Source: Zanthoxylum bungeanum (taxonomy: Eukaryota > Streptophyta > Magnoliopsida > Sapindales > Rutaceae). Taken from it: 64,000 nt of DNA. This document shows positions 10,195 to 21,462 of this stretch, piece after piece. The stretch is taken from the NCBI GenBank assembly GCA_019454045.1, contig SKCR01017747.1:1-64000 (forward strand), in the 5' to 3' direction. Made by a program: the position numbers and the translations under genes. The notes below the pieces were generated by a model, which was given only the letters and a program-made list of their open reading frames with translations, ran no database searches and was not told the origin of the DNA. How positions within the stretch are numbered: the first letter of the stretch is position 1; every line of letters begins with the position of its first letter.

Positions 10195-10449
10195 GGGAAA
10201 ATGACTATTAGACCCCCAATATTTAGGAAAAGAGACATAAAACTCATAATGCTTTTTAAAAAAAATATAACCCCCTATTTCGTGACTGATTTTGTTTTCT
10301 TAACACTTAAAGACATACTAAATTAATATTTTTTTCCATCCAAAATAATAAAATTTATTAATGAATGGAGGTCTGCATGTCATTTTTGAAATATTATAGG
10401 GTTTCATATCACTTTTCCTATATGTTATGGTCAAAGTGTCATTTTCCCC
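10195..10449. mobile_element. MITE with GGGAAAATGAC terminal inverted repeats
   Basis: The left end GGGAAAATGACTATTAGACC pairs imperfectly with the complement of the right end, GGGGAAAATGACACTTTGACC. The 255-bp unit is flanked by TTCTA at 10190-10194 and 10450-10454. It has no open frame. The superfamily is uncertain, because the 5-bp duplication does not by itself separate the DNA transposon groups. Confidence 0.65.
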
Positions 10450-10508
10450 TTCTAATAATCGCAGCTACACCAATATAAGCTTTTCATGAGATGTATGTTG
10501 GGCGGATG

Positions 10509-11052
10509 TGTTACTTTCTATCATTCAAGCCATGAATAAAACATAAAGATAAAGACTTAGGAAAACCTAGAAAATATTGAAGAAGACGAAGAAACTTAAA
10601 CCAAGTCGAGATGCCTCTATCTTTAAGAACTTATTAGTCATGCCTCGGTGATCTATGAATTTCTTGTGGCAATGTTCTCCCCGGATAACTTGGTTACTTC
10701 TTGTAGAAGAAGCACTCATTTCTTCAAGAACTTGAACTTGGAATAATGATGGAAACTCTCAAAACTCTAAACTTCAACTTTATAAGTATGTAAGTTTGTG
10801 ATTAATTGAATAAAATGAAAATGAACCTAAAGTCCTTTTTTTATAGGCATGGATGGGTGTCTTTGTGAGCACCATTTAGTTTAAGGGTGTAATCCTTCTA
10901 AATGTTATATCTCTTCATAATTCCCTTTGAACTCTAGAGTTATATTCTTTCATTCTTAGAGGATATGTCTATTCAACTTGTGTCTTTCCCATAAGGCACT
11001 TCTTAAGGGACATGTCTCTCTTACAATTATAAATATTAGAGAATTTCCTACG
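10509..11052 (-). repeat. 3' LTR of element H
   Basis: Direct match with 61532-62069 over about 540 bp, from 'actttctatcat' to 'agagaatttc', with many substitutions. Because H is antisense, this left copy is the 3' LTR. The + strand start TGTTAC is intact here and altered in the other copy. The right end reads CTACG where the other copy reads TTACA. Confidence 0.8.
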
Positions 11053-11639
11053 ATCTCTCATAATTTTCTAAATATTAATGCAGACACTTAAGAGAGTTTC
11101 CTTGAAATGAAACTGCATCAGGATGGGTAGCTTTCACCTTGAACATTTCCTAGTGAATAACTATCGGATTTGCTTGGCAAACCAATGACTCATAGTCTTG
11201 AACTATTCTGTCGTTAGTGTAAACCAAGACAATATCCATCACACTGATTCACTTCGACCATTTCTCGTTCTACGGTTGTGTTCAATTCAGCCATGAACAT
11301 CAATCATGGCTTCTTCAAGTACTTTAGGGAATCCAACCTTCAAAATTCTCTCGGAAGCGACATCACTTCTTACTTGAAATATGTGATCTACAATGAAAGG
11401 TAATTTGCCTTTACCCTTATTAGGACTTTTCTCCTAATATTGTGATCATTAAAAGCGTTAGCTTAACCTAACCTTGACAGACAACACTTTGTTCCATTAT
11501 AGGAATGAGAAAAAGTAGAACTCTACAATGTTTGTTTTGAATTGCACAAAGTTTCAGTTGTCCATTTTGAACCTAGATCTTGGGATCTCCAATCAGCTAA
11601 GTTGGGTTTGCATAGTGACAATTCTTAATTTATAGGCTT

Positions 11640-12503
11640 CAACCTCATTCCCCTCGATGACTTCTCAACTTGCTCTCTAGTTAAACCTTTAGTAAATGGA
11701 TCCGCAAGGTTTTCCTTCGACTAATATAATCTATCGAAATTATGTCGCTTGAAAGCAGTTGCTTATCACAATGTCTGCTTATAGCTGGCACTAATTTTGG
11801 CCAATTTGGAATATCCTCTAAGAAATTTCAAAGCCACTTCGCTTCCTCTACTGATTTGTCTAATTTTATGAACTCAGACTCCATAGTAGATCAATCAATA
11901 CATGTTTGCCTCGAGAATTTCCATGACAGGGCTACACCACCAAGTATGAAAATAAATCCACTCGTGGATTTGAAATCCATTGTATCCATCTAGAACAACA
12001 TGATATCTCGTATAAAGCATACCATATTTTGAAGTGTCTCTCAGATACCTCAAAACTCTTACTATGACTTTCCAGTGGTTATCTTCTGGATTATATGTAT
12101 ATCTACTAAGCCTATTTACAACTGAAGTGATATCTAGTCGTGTGTAATTTGTGATATACATCAGACTTCTGATAATTCTCAAATACTCTAATTGCGATAC
12201 ACTCGAACCAGTATTCTTTGAAAAATGAAGAGTTAAGTCCACAAGAGTTCTATCTGTGTTTAGATCTCTTTTGTTATATTTATCAAAAAATTTCTTAACA
12301 TAATGAGCCTGAGATAATATGTATCCATTTGATGTTATGGAAATCTTAATTCCTATGATCACATCAGTTACTTATAAATCTTTCATGTCAAATTTGATGG
12401 TCAATATTTTCTTGGTAGACTGAATCATCTCATGATTGGTACGAGTTATCAGCATATCGTCTACATAGAGACACACAATGACATATCTTTTTTTAGTTGA
12501 TTT
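11640..12503 (-). pseudogene. RT C-terminal part and RNase H of element H
   Basis: The minus strand shows catalytic YVDD at 12467-12456, 'IIGIKIS' and 'YILSQAHYVKKFFDKYN' with few stops to 11895, then an RNase H region in shifted frames ('[14 protein letters not shown]', 'MESEFIKL'). The upstream half of RT is at 57443-57913. Substitution and stop density are higher than in element A1, consistent with greater age. Confidence 0.85.
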
Positions 12504-12802
12504 TGTTAGGGTGGTGTTCGAGCGCAAATCCAGATCGTATTTATATCTGATTTATGAATACGAACAATATGTTATTCCATTATATTACTTATTAATGATT
12601 TCACCTCTTGTTTTTATATATACGTATTCGATCTGATTAAGATTAGATTGAAACTAAATTTGATTTAGTGATATGCATATATTAGACAAAGACCCCAGGA
12701 TTTACAACGTAGTGGGCGGTTACAACGTAGTTTGTAATTGACATTGGGAAGTGTCACTATAAATAGTATATTCTCAAATAAAGTTCATGGTCAAGATTTA
12801 CT
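12504..12802 (+). repeat. B-out 5' LTR, first piece
   Basis: Aligns with B-in LTR 28462-28760. Differences are largely C-to-T or G-to-A (for example the CCGGGCCG region of B-in reads CCAGATCG here), the pattern of decayed methylated cytosines. It ends at the TTACT duplication where A1 entered. Confidence 0.88.
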
Positions 12803-14727
12803 TGTTGGTTTCTATTGATGTCCCAAGATCATTTTAAGCCACGAAAATAGAATGAATACTACAAAGAAATGTGGCGGAAACACACTTACAATGATCGGAT
12901 TGGATGTGATTCTCAACAAAACTTTTCCTCCAAGAAGCTCCAAGATTCAGCCAAGGTTGTTTGTTGAAAAAGATGATGAAGCTCCAAGCTTTAATGGAAA
13001 TCCATGCTCTAAGATAAGCTTCTCTATCACCTTGTTTGATCCTTTGATTGTGCTAGAAAAATGAAGAAAGAAAATCCAATCTTCCCTTCAATGGAGCTCA
13101 CGGTTTTGCAAGAAATGGAGAGAGAGTTCTGTTTTTCTATTCTTTTGCTTCCAAAACCGTAAAAATGGAATGAAAATCAATTACCAAATGTTTGGTATTA
13201 GTTTACAAAAAGTCAAAGCCAATTTTGGCTCTAAAATTGTAATAAATGATCTCAACAACTTGCATCATGAATAGTGACAACATATCTGTCACTCTCAAAA
13301 AGTGACTTTGACATCTATCACAAAATAATGACAAGTGATGTGACCCGCAATGTGACTTGTGGGCCCCACTCGAATTCAAAATGCGAGTGGGCCGCAAACA
13401 CTTCGGGCTCGGTTTCGCTAATTCTGAATTAACGAACTTTCGTCGCGACGTAATTAAATAATTATGCCTAGCGAAATTACTATTCACGTCGCTAACGAAT
13501 TAATTCTAAATTAACTCTTTTGCCCGAATTAAAATCTAATTTTAATTCCGCGTCGAAATCCAATTTCGTTTAATATATCGAATATATCATTTTGTCGATT
13601 AATTCCAAATTAATCTTTCTCTCTCTTCAAATAGTACTTTATCGAAGATAAAGTGTCTCCGTGATTAATCCCAGATTAATCATGCTCGAATCATATGTCA
13701 TCGGTGAATCTTCGGGAAGCGACCCAAGAGATCCATGGATATGTTGGCAGTAAATACGGTCGTCGGACTATCCGAACACGTGCGTACCTCGTACTACGTT
13801 TTTACTGATTTACGAGACAAGGTTGGCTTCTAGCAAAGCGCCAAGCCTACCCAATTCTCCAGAAATATTCTTAATGGAATATACGATCTATATCAGGCGT
13901 AATATACTGTAGTATTGTGTATTGAGATCCAATATCAGATGTCACGTGCAAGGCCTGGGGCTGGAATAATGTCTGCCCCGTACGAAGCACATATCGGATA
14001 TCAAGCAACTAGTCTCTTTGAATCGGATAATCATGACCTTGTCATATTATCCCGATGCAACACAATAGAGAACCAGTTCTGAATCCATGCGTGATCATCT
14101 TCTCCATATGTCTGAAGTGATACTTCCGTCTTGACATCACATCCAATACACTAAAATTCTCAATAAGCCCAAAAGTGGCGTACACAGCACCTGTTAAAAC
14201 CCTGGACGACCAAAACCAAAGTTTACCGATTGTCGCAAGTATAGTAGCGATAAGTCTCAGGTGAGAGTTGAGACCAAATACACCTACCCTGAAGCGGACT
14301 CCCATAGACACATATACATACTACCAATGGGATTCGCGGGGGTCTATCCAGAGCGAAGCTGTTTTCCGTACCATCGGTAAAACACAACCTCCTATCGCAC
14401 TTGCATAAGTATCCAATACTTAATATATGAGAACTATGCCGCTATGCCCTCACAATGCGCACAAGTGCAATACTAGTCTATTCCGCATTATCGATGTCCA
14501 ATATCGATAATACTACGACTAGGGATATTTAATGATTAAACCTTTATGGATTGATACTGTCTCATATCATCTCAATCCAACTAATCATAAGGACTTTTAC
14601 CATTTATATATCAAAGTAAATAAATTACAAAACGGTAAAAGGCAATTTCATTACAACATAGTTAATTTTGTACAAAAACACAATGTCTTTTACAAACAGT
14701 GACGCTATGGGTCATAACTGTCCAATA
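12803..14727 (-). repeat. 3' LTR of A1
   Basis: 1925 bp. Matches 20894-31911 once the hAT and B-in insertions are removed. Contains several short palindromic ATTAAT-x-ATTAAT repeats (about 13430-13690). The edge next to the polypurine tract reads CCAATA where the other copies read CCAACA. Short open frames in it are not genes. Confidence 0.93.
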
Positions 14728-14740
14728 ATCTCCCACTTGG
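14728..14740 (-). other. Polypurine tract of A1
   Basis: On the minus strand CCAAGTGGGAGAT, directly next to the 3' LTR. It starts at the end of the pol stop region, as in A2 (35487-35499). Confidence 0.88.
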
Positions 14741-14741
14741 C

Positions 14742-16582
14742 CTATAGCCAGTCACTCAAACCTGAACTATGTACATGTCGCTCAAACGTTTGCTGAGGAA
14801 TTGCTTTCGTCAGCGGATCTGCAATGTTGTCATCTGATGCGACCTTCTCGACCTTCACATTGCCACGATGTATGATCTCCCGAATCAGATGGAAACGTCG
14901 AAGAACAGATTGGATCGTTGATGAGACCGCGGTTCCTTAGCCTGTGCTATAGCCCCGTTATTGTCATAATACAATGGAACAGGCTCAGCTGCCAACGGAA
15001 CTACTCCTAATCCAATTAGGAATTTTCGGATCCAAGCTGCTTCTTTTGCTGCTTCAGCTGCAGCAATGTACTCCGCTTCTGTTGTTGAATCGGCAACAGT
15101 CTCTTGCTTGGAAGATTTCCAGCTCACTGCTCCGTTATTCAAACAAAATATGTACCCAGATTGCGACTTGCAGTCGTCTTTGTCGGTTTGGAAACTTGCA
15201 TCAGTATACCCAGTTACCTCAAGTTCTCCATCTCCATAGATTAAGAAAATATCCTTAGTTCGTCTAAGATACTTAAGGATATTCTTAACCGCCATCCAGT
15301 GACCTTCACCTGGATCGGCCTGATGACTACACATACTCAAAGCATAGGAGACATCAGGTCGCGTACATATCAAGGCATACATGATCGATCCGACTGCCGA
15401 GGCGAACGGTATTCGACTCATGTTGTCTCTCTCATCTTGAGTTTTAGGACACATGTCCTTAGATAGATAGACACTATGTGACACTGGAAACAGTCCTCTC
15501 TTGGACTGATCCATGTTGAATCTCTTCAACACTTTGTCAATGTACGTACTCTGGGAGAGTCCAAGCAGTTTTCTAGATCTATCCCGGTAGATCTTTATTC
15601 CCATAATAAAGGCTGCTTCTCCCAGATCTTTCATGGAGAATTTCAATGAAAGCCAAGCTTTCACCGACGTTAGCATGAGAATGTCATTACCTATAAGCAA
15701 TACATCGTCAACATAAAGGACAATAAAAGTCAGTGCTCTCCCACTAACCTTCTTATATACACAAGGATCATCTTCGTTTTGAATGAAATCATATTCTTTT
15801 ATGATCTCATCAAAACGTTGGTTCCATGACCGTGATGCTTGCTTCAGTCCATAAATGGACCGATTTAACTTACAAACTTTGTTTGCAAGTCTAGGCACGA
15901 TGAAACCGTCAGGTTGTTGCATATAAACATCCTCCGAAAGGTTTCCGTTAAAGAAAGCGGTTTTAACATCCATCTGCCATATCTCATAATCGAAATATGC
16001 AGCAATAGCAAGCATTATCCGAATGGATTTAATCATGGCAACGGGTGAAAAAGTTTCGTCGTAATCGACACCATGTCGTTGACGATACCCCTTCGCTACA
16101 AGCCTGGCTTTGTACGTTTGTACGTTGCCATCCATGTCGGTCTTCTTCTTGAAGACCCATTTGCAACCAATAGGCTTTACGCCTTCTGGTGCATCAACCA
16201 GTGTCCAAACTTGGTTGGTGTACATGGAATCCATTTCGGACTTCATGGCTTCTTGCCATAAAGCGGAATCGATATCTTGTATCGCTTCCTCATACGTAGC
16301 TGGTTCGTTATCCTCAATGAGATTAATATCTACATGAGGTGAGATCAGAAACCCATACCTCTCAGGTTGTTTCCTGACTCTCTCCGACCTACGCGGTCCT
16401 TGTGTAATAGAAGATTGTGGCACAGTCACATCCCAAATGGACTGTTCTTGTTCCGTTGAGGATTCTATGCCAGTAACAGTATCACTACGATTTTCATCGA
16501 GTTCTACTTTCCTCCCACTAACCACTGCATTTAGGAATTCCTTCTCAAGGAAAACCGCATGTAGAGCAACAAATACTTTGTT
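14742..16582 (-). pseudogene. Reverse transcriptase and RNase H of A1
   Basis: A 546-aa open frame (16525-14885) carries the whole RT: 'WVFKKKTDMDG', 'YKARLVAKGYRQ', 'DYDETFSPVAMIKSIR', 'WQMDVKTAFFNG', 'IYGLKQASRSWN', catalytic YVDD at 15715-15704, and 'KDLGEAAFIMGIKI'. RNase H follows: 'GYTDASFQTDKDDCKSQSGY', 'DSTTEAEYIAA' and 'YYDNNGAIAQA'. A frameshift near 14905-14912 moves the last part ('ASDDNIADPLTKAIP') to another frame, which stops at 14744-14742, touching the polypurine tract. It is separated from integrase by one TAG only, so it is nearly intact. Confidence 0.96.
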
Positions 16583-17233
16583 CTATCGTGGGTGATAGAA
16601 GTAATATCCTTTGGTTTCCCTATGATATCCTACGAATAGGCATTTATCCGATTTGGGCTCAAGTTTGGTACCTTCCAAACGTTTGACGTATGCCCAGCAT
16701 CCCCAAATCTTCAGGAATGAGAAACTCGGTTTCTTTCCTATCCATATCTCATATGGTGTCTGTTGTACAGACTTTGACGGAACCTTATTCAAAATAAGAA
16801 TTGCACTATTTAATGCATATCCCCAGAAGGAAACATGTAGCTCAGTGTGACTCATCATAGACCTAACCATGTCCAACAAGGTTCGGTTTCTCCGTTCGGA
16901 CACACCGTTTAATTGCGGTGTTCCAGGAGGAGTCCACTGTGAAAGAATACCATATTCTTTCAAGTAATCTAGAAACTCATTGCTCAAGTATTCGCCACCA
17001 CGGTCCGACCGTAATGTCTTTTTACTCTTGCCGGTCTTTTTTTCAACTTCGTGTCGAAACTCTTTGAATTTCTCAAAAGTTTCCGACTTGTGTCTCATAA
17101 GATACACATAACTATAACGCGATGCATCATCCGTAAAGGTTACGAAGTATTCGTATCCACCTCTAGCCTGGCTAGACATGGGCCCACATACGTCACTATG
17201 AACGAGGGCTAACAGTTCGGTGGCGCGTTCACC
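16583..17233 (-). pseudogene. Integrase of A1
   Basis: A 198-aa frame (17179-16583) with the start of the core just upstream ('ELLALVHSDVCGPM'). DDE residues are in HSDVCGPM, RSDRGGEYLSNEF and NGVSERRNRTLLDMV. The C-terminal Copia signature is 'FLKIWGCWAYVKRLE' and 'CLFVGYHRETKGYYFY'. Bounded by in-frame TAA (17236-17234) and TAG (16585-16583). Reading continues in the same frame on both sides, so these are point nonsense mutations. Confidence 0.95.
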
Positions 17234-17928
17234 TTAACCGCTAAAAGGTGATTTAGGCATTTTGCCTAATAAGCAAGATTCGCAGACGTCATATGAATTT
17301 GGATCAAATCTGTCCAAGTACCCACTCTTCGAAAGTGTGGATATGCGAGTCTTGTTTATGTTTCCCAGACGACAGTGCCACATATAAGTTTCATCTTTAT
17401 TACTCATTTTAAGCCTTTTGTTTGTTATATTATATGTTTGAGATTGATTTATATTCAAAATATAAAGACCATTATTTGCATCAGCAGTGCAAATTTCTAC
17501 ATCATTTTTATACACAAAACACCCTGTGTTCCTGAATACAAAAGTATACCCACATTGGGTTAACATAGATACAGAAATAATATTCCTAGTCAAACTAGGT
17601 ACATAATAACAGTCATTAAGTTCAAGTACATGCCACAAGGGCAGTTCTAAAACAAAAGTGCCAACGGCCAAAACGGCGACTGGGCCCCATTTCCGACACG
17701 TAGATCAATCTCCTCTGAGGCCAGTCTCCTGCTAATCCACAGATCCTGCACATCAGTATATATGTGAGTACCACAACCAGAATCAAAAATCCAATTTTTA
17801 AAACTAGAAATAGTCATGTTTATTTCAATAACAAACATACCTGAAGCCGGTGCCTTGCCCACTTTAATCTCCTTCTCGAGCGCCTTGTACTAGCGGCAGT
17901 CACGCTTCCAGTGACCCCACTTGCCGCA
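17234..17928 (-). pseudogene. Protease and pre-integrase of A1
   Basis: Protease motif 'WIFDSGCGTHI' near 17780, followed after a frameshift at about 17672-17690 by 'CYYVPSLTRNIISVSML', 'GLYILNIN' and the HHCC-type 'MWHCRLGNINKTRI' to 'CESCLLGK'. Upstream, the same frame as gag runs through the zinc knuckle with TAG codons at 17931-17929 and 17892-17890. Confidence 0.92.
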
Positions 17929-18657
17929 CTAGAGGCAAACATCCTGAGATTTGTCCATAGGCTTCCCAGAAGCCTTTGACAATTTGGCCTTGCCCTTTCT
18001 TTTATGCTTCTTCTTCTTCACATCTCTAGTCGCCTTGGGCCCAGCCCTCGGTGTCTGAGATGTTGAAGCAAAGTGCGCCTTGCGCTTTTTGCCTTTAAGT
18101 AGCTCCTTCTCAGCTTCCTTGAGAATTGATAACAACTCTCCAAGAGTATCATCTGTGTTCATCAAGTTATAGCTTATGATGAACTGTTTCCAAGTATCGG
18201 GGAGAGATTGCAAGATCATATCTATGGTAATCTCAGCCTCTAAGACTATCCCCATCTCAGCCAGCTCATCTATGTCAGCAATCATCTGTACCACATGGGA
18301 CTCAACAGACATGCCTTCTGACATACGTGAACGGAAGAGCTTCTGTGTTAACTCATATCTCTTCGACCTTCGGTTAGATCGGTGAAGATCGTGCAACCTC
18401 GCCAACATGTTATAGGGATCCAAGTCCCTGTTCTGTCGACGGAAATGCTGAGTCATAGAAGCAAGCATAATAGACTGAGCAATATCGTTATCATCGCTGT
18501 GAGTCTTCCAAAGCTCAAGCTCAAGTAACTGATCAGGTTTGGGCTTAGGCCCAAGAGGTCTCTGTATAGTATATAGCAGCCTCTCGGTTCCTAGGACTAT
18601 CCTCATATTCATTTCCCAATCGGCAAAGTTCGTGCCCTTGAAGACATTTTCGCCCAT
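17929..18657 (-). pseudogene. gag: gag of A1, amber codon in the zinc knuckle
   Basis: A 242-aa frame starting MGENVFKGTNFADWEMNMRI. It has a UBN2-like capsid region ('ARLHDLHRSNRRSKRYELTQKLF', 'IDMILQSLPDTWKQFI') and a Lys-rich C-terminal tail. The frame stops at TAG exactly between the first two Cys of the zinc knuckle, and reading on gives CGKWGHWKRDC. A second TAG follows 36 nt later. The start is the first ATG of the frame and matches the usual Copia gag start, so I take it as correct. Confidence 0.95.
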
Positions 18658-20880
18658 GATAATGTCTCAGACATTTCCCTTTCCTGTCATCTTGATTACG
18701 ATAGTCTAACTATCTAATCAACGATATATGGGTACAGTCTAACTGTTACAAGAAAAATAACATTATATTAGTCCAACTAATAAATAATTTTGACGAAATA
18801 ATTTAAAAGCACGTAATGATAAGTATCTGAATGAAATTGCAAATTCAATACTAGCCTCCCACTATTTTTCGGTGAGCCTCTAACCCCCTGTCGAGTACTC
18901 GGGAAACCCAGTTTCCTAGTGGGCTAGGATCTCGTTAAATAACACACAACTTTGACTTTGGCCAACAAGCTGTATGATATTTAACTAGGTAGATCTCGAA
19001 GATCAATTGGATCTTATCCAATTCCTAGATCCGATAGGTGGACATCCAAGTCCGAAACATATATACAATATATATGCCAATATATCCAATATATTTTCCT
19101 AACCTTTTTCCTCTGAATCAACTAAGCCTTGGCTTTGGCACAACAAGCTTAATGATTCCAGTTAAGCGGGACCCATTGACATGGAAAGCTTCATAATCAA
19201 TGTCGATGGACAAGAAGTGATCTTGACTTTGGCCAACAAATCACGACTTGGACAAGACACCGATATGGAATAAAACTCTCATGATTCAAACACATCCGCA
19301 ATTGACAAGGGTCTTGACTTTGGCCAACAAACCAATGCCAACTTTGGATCTTGAGTAAGAATCACTCAACGGAAGGAAATAACGCTTAATATGTTTTGAG
19401 GGTTTTTCGCGTAAATTGGCAACCAATTTATTATCTTTGTTAAGGTCTCATCATACACCCTTAAGCATGTATTTCTAAAAGCATAATAAGGCGCGGAAAG
19501 TAAACTAATAACGATATGCGGATGGATATTTGAACAGATTGTTCCTAGAACAAATCGCTCCATTTCCTCTCCCCAGCTAGCACTATTATACTTCTACCCA
19601 ATTACATAATACAATAAGAGAAACCTCATTAACATTGAGGGGAATTAGGTGAGAAGAGAATACAAAGAAATAATGAGAGATAAGGCTGGACACGCAGGTC
19701 CAATTTATAAATTCTGAATTTACAATAATTTCTAAAATTGCCCTTCCCTTCTAATATCCATCTGATATACGCTATTCATACATCACATCCATGTATTCAT
19801 TCAAGCATGTTATTCAATCAAACTAATCAAATTAAGTATCTTTGAATATTAGTGATCATCCAATGTTCAAACAATGATTTGATTTGCGCGAGTCCAACTC
19901 GTTTGAGAATAAGTACTTAAAGTACGAATTCTTGAATTATATCGAACTACTCGTTAAATCTAATTCAATTCGTATTCAATACTAATTCATGTATTTAGTT
20001 CCAAATTAAATATCTACACTTTTTAATGCGCTTTAACGACTAAGATTCCAAATCTAATCTAATCGGGTCTCAAAGCCCAACTAACATCCAATGTTCGTTT
20101 AATTAAAGTCCGATGGGCTTTCAATTGATTTTATAAGGCATGGGCTTTGGTCAATATGGGTCAAACCCAATTACCAAGCCCAATTGAGGAATCACCCTCA
20201 TATGCCAAAAACCAATTTTAGCCCATAAGGCCCAATTAAACTTTTAAAGCCCATTTATTACATTTGGACTTAATGGAATGATTTAGGCCCAATTTGGATC
20301 CAATCCAATTGGCCTAAACCAACTTGGCCCAACCAAGCCCATTATGCCCAAATATAACATTTTCAAGCCCAATTCAAAATTAAGCCCAATTAACCAAATT
20401 TTAAAATTCCAAATTTTATAACTTAATTAATTAAAGTGTAATACATCAATTAATTAACTAAATCAATATTTCCAAAATACAATTTAACCAATTAATTATG
20501 TATCCTATTTGTTCAACTAATCTCCAACATTCTTGAATCAAAAATCAAGTCCATACATGCTAATTTGTTCTCGGCCAAGGTAAAGATTTTTGTCCAATTT
20601 CGTTTTTCAATCCGATCGAATTACAAATCGACATTTCCAATTCGTTTCAAGTCATCCAATGATCATCAAAACAAAAAATACCAAGACTTTAGGGTAACTA
20701 CAAGATTCGACCATGCCTCATTTTTGGGGAAAAATTCATCCAATTAGTTTTTCACAAAATTGATCATAAACAACTCAAAGTCATCCATCCATAAGTATGC
20801 TCAAACAAGTAATTTATTCAAAACATGCTCAAAATCAATTTACCCAAATTTTACCCTAAAATATTTCTTGCTTAAACAAG
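18658..20880 (-). other. A1 untranslated leader
   Basis: 2.2 kb between primer site and gag, no coding frame. It holds three copies of CTTGACTTTGGCCAACAA-type repeats (18949-18968, 19222-19239, 19313-19330), a run of (A/G)GCCCA motifs at about 20075-20395, and a motif shared with family B at 18854-18869. The same items recur in order in A2 (38800-41200). Confidence 0.75.
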
Positions 20881-20892
20881 GCTCTGATACCA
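20881..20892 (-). other. Primer binding site of A1
   Basis: The minus strand reads TGGTATCAGAGC one base from the 5' LTR. Initiator methionine tRNA type. Confidence 0.92.
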
Positions 20893-21462
20893 TTGTTGAT
20901 TTCTATTGATGTCCCAATATCATTTTAAGCCACGAAAATAGAATGAATACTACAAAGAAATGTGGCGGAAACACACTTACAATGATCGGATTGGATGTGA
21001 TGCTCAACAAAACTTTTCCTCCAAGAAGCTCCAAGATTCGGCCAAGGTTGTTTGTTGAAGAAGATGATGAAGCTCCAAGCTTTAATGGAAATCCATGCTC
21101 TAAGATAAGCTTCCCTATCACCTTGTTTGATCCTTTGATTGTGCTAGAAAAATGAAGAAAGAAGATCCAATCTTCCCTTCAATGGAGCTCACTGTTTTGC
21201 AAGAAATAGAGAGAGAGAAAGTTCTGTTTTTCTATTCTTTTGGCTTCCAAAACCGTAAAAATGGAATGAAAAACAATTACCAAATGTTTGGTATTAGTTT
21301 ATAAAAAGTCAAAGCCAATTTTGGCTCCAAAATTGTAATAAATGATCTCAACAACTTGCATCATGAATAGTGACAGCATGTCACTCTCAAAAAGCGACTT
21401 TGACATCTATCACAAATTAATGACAAGTGATGTGACCCGCGATGTGACTTGTGGGCCCCACT

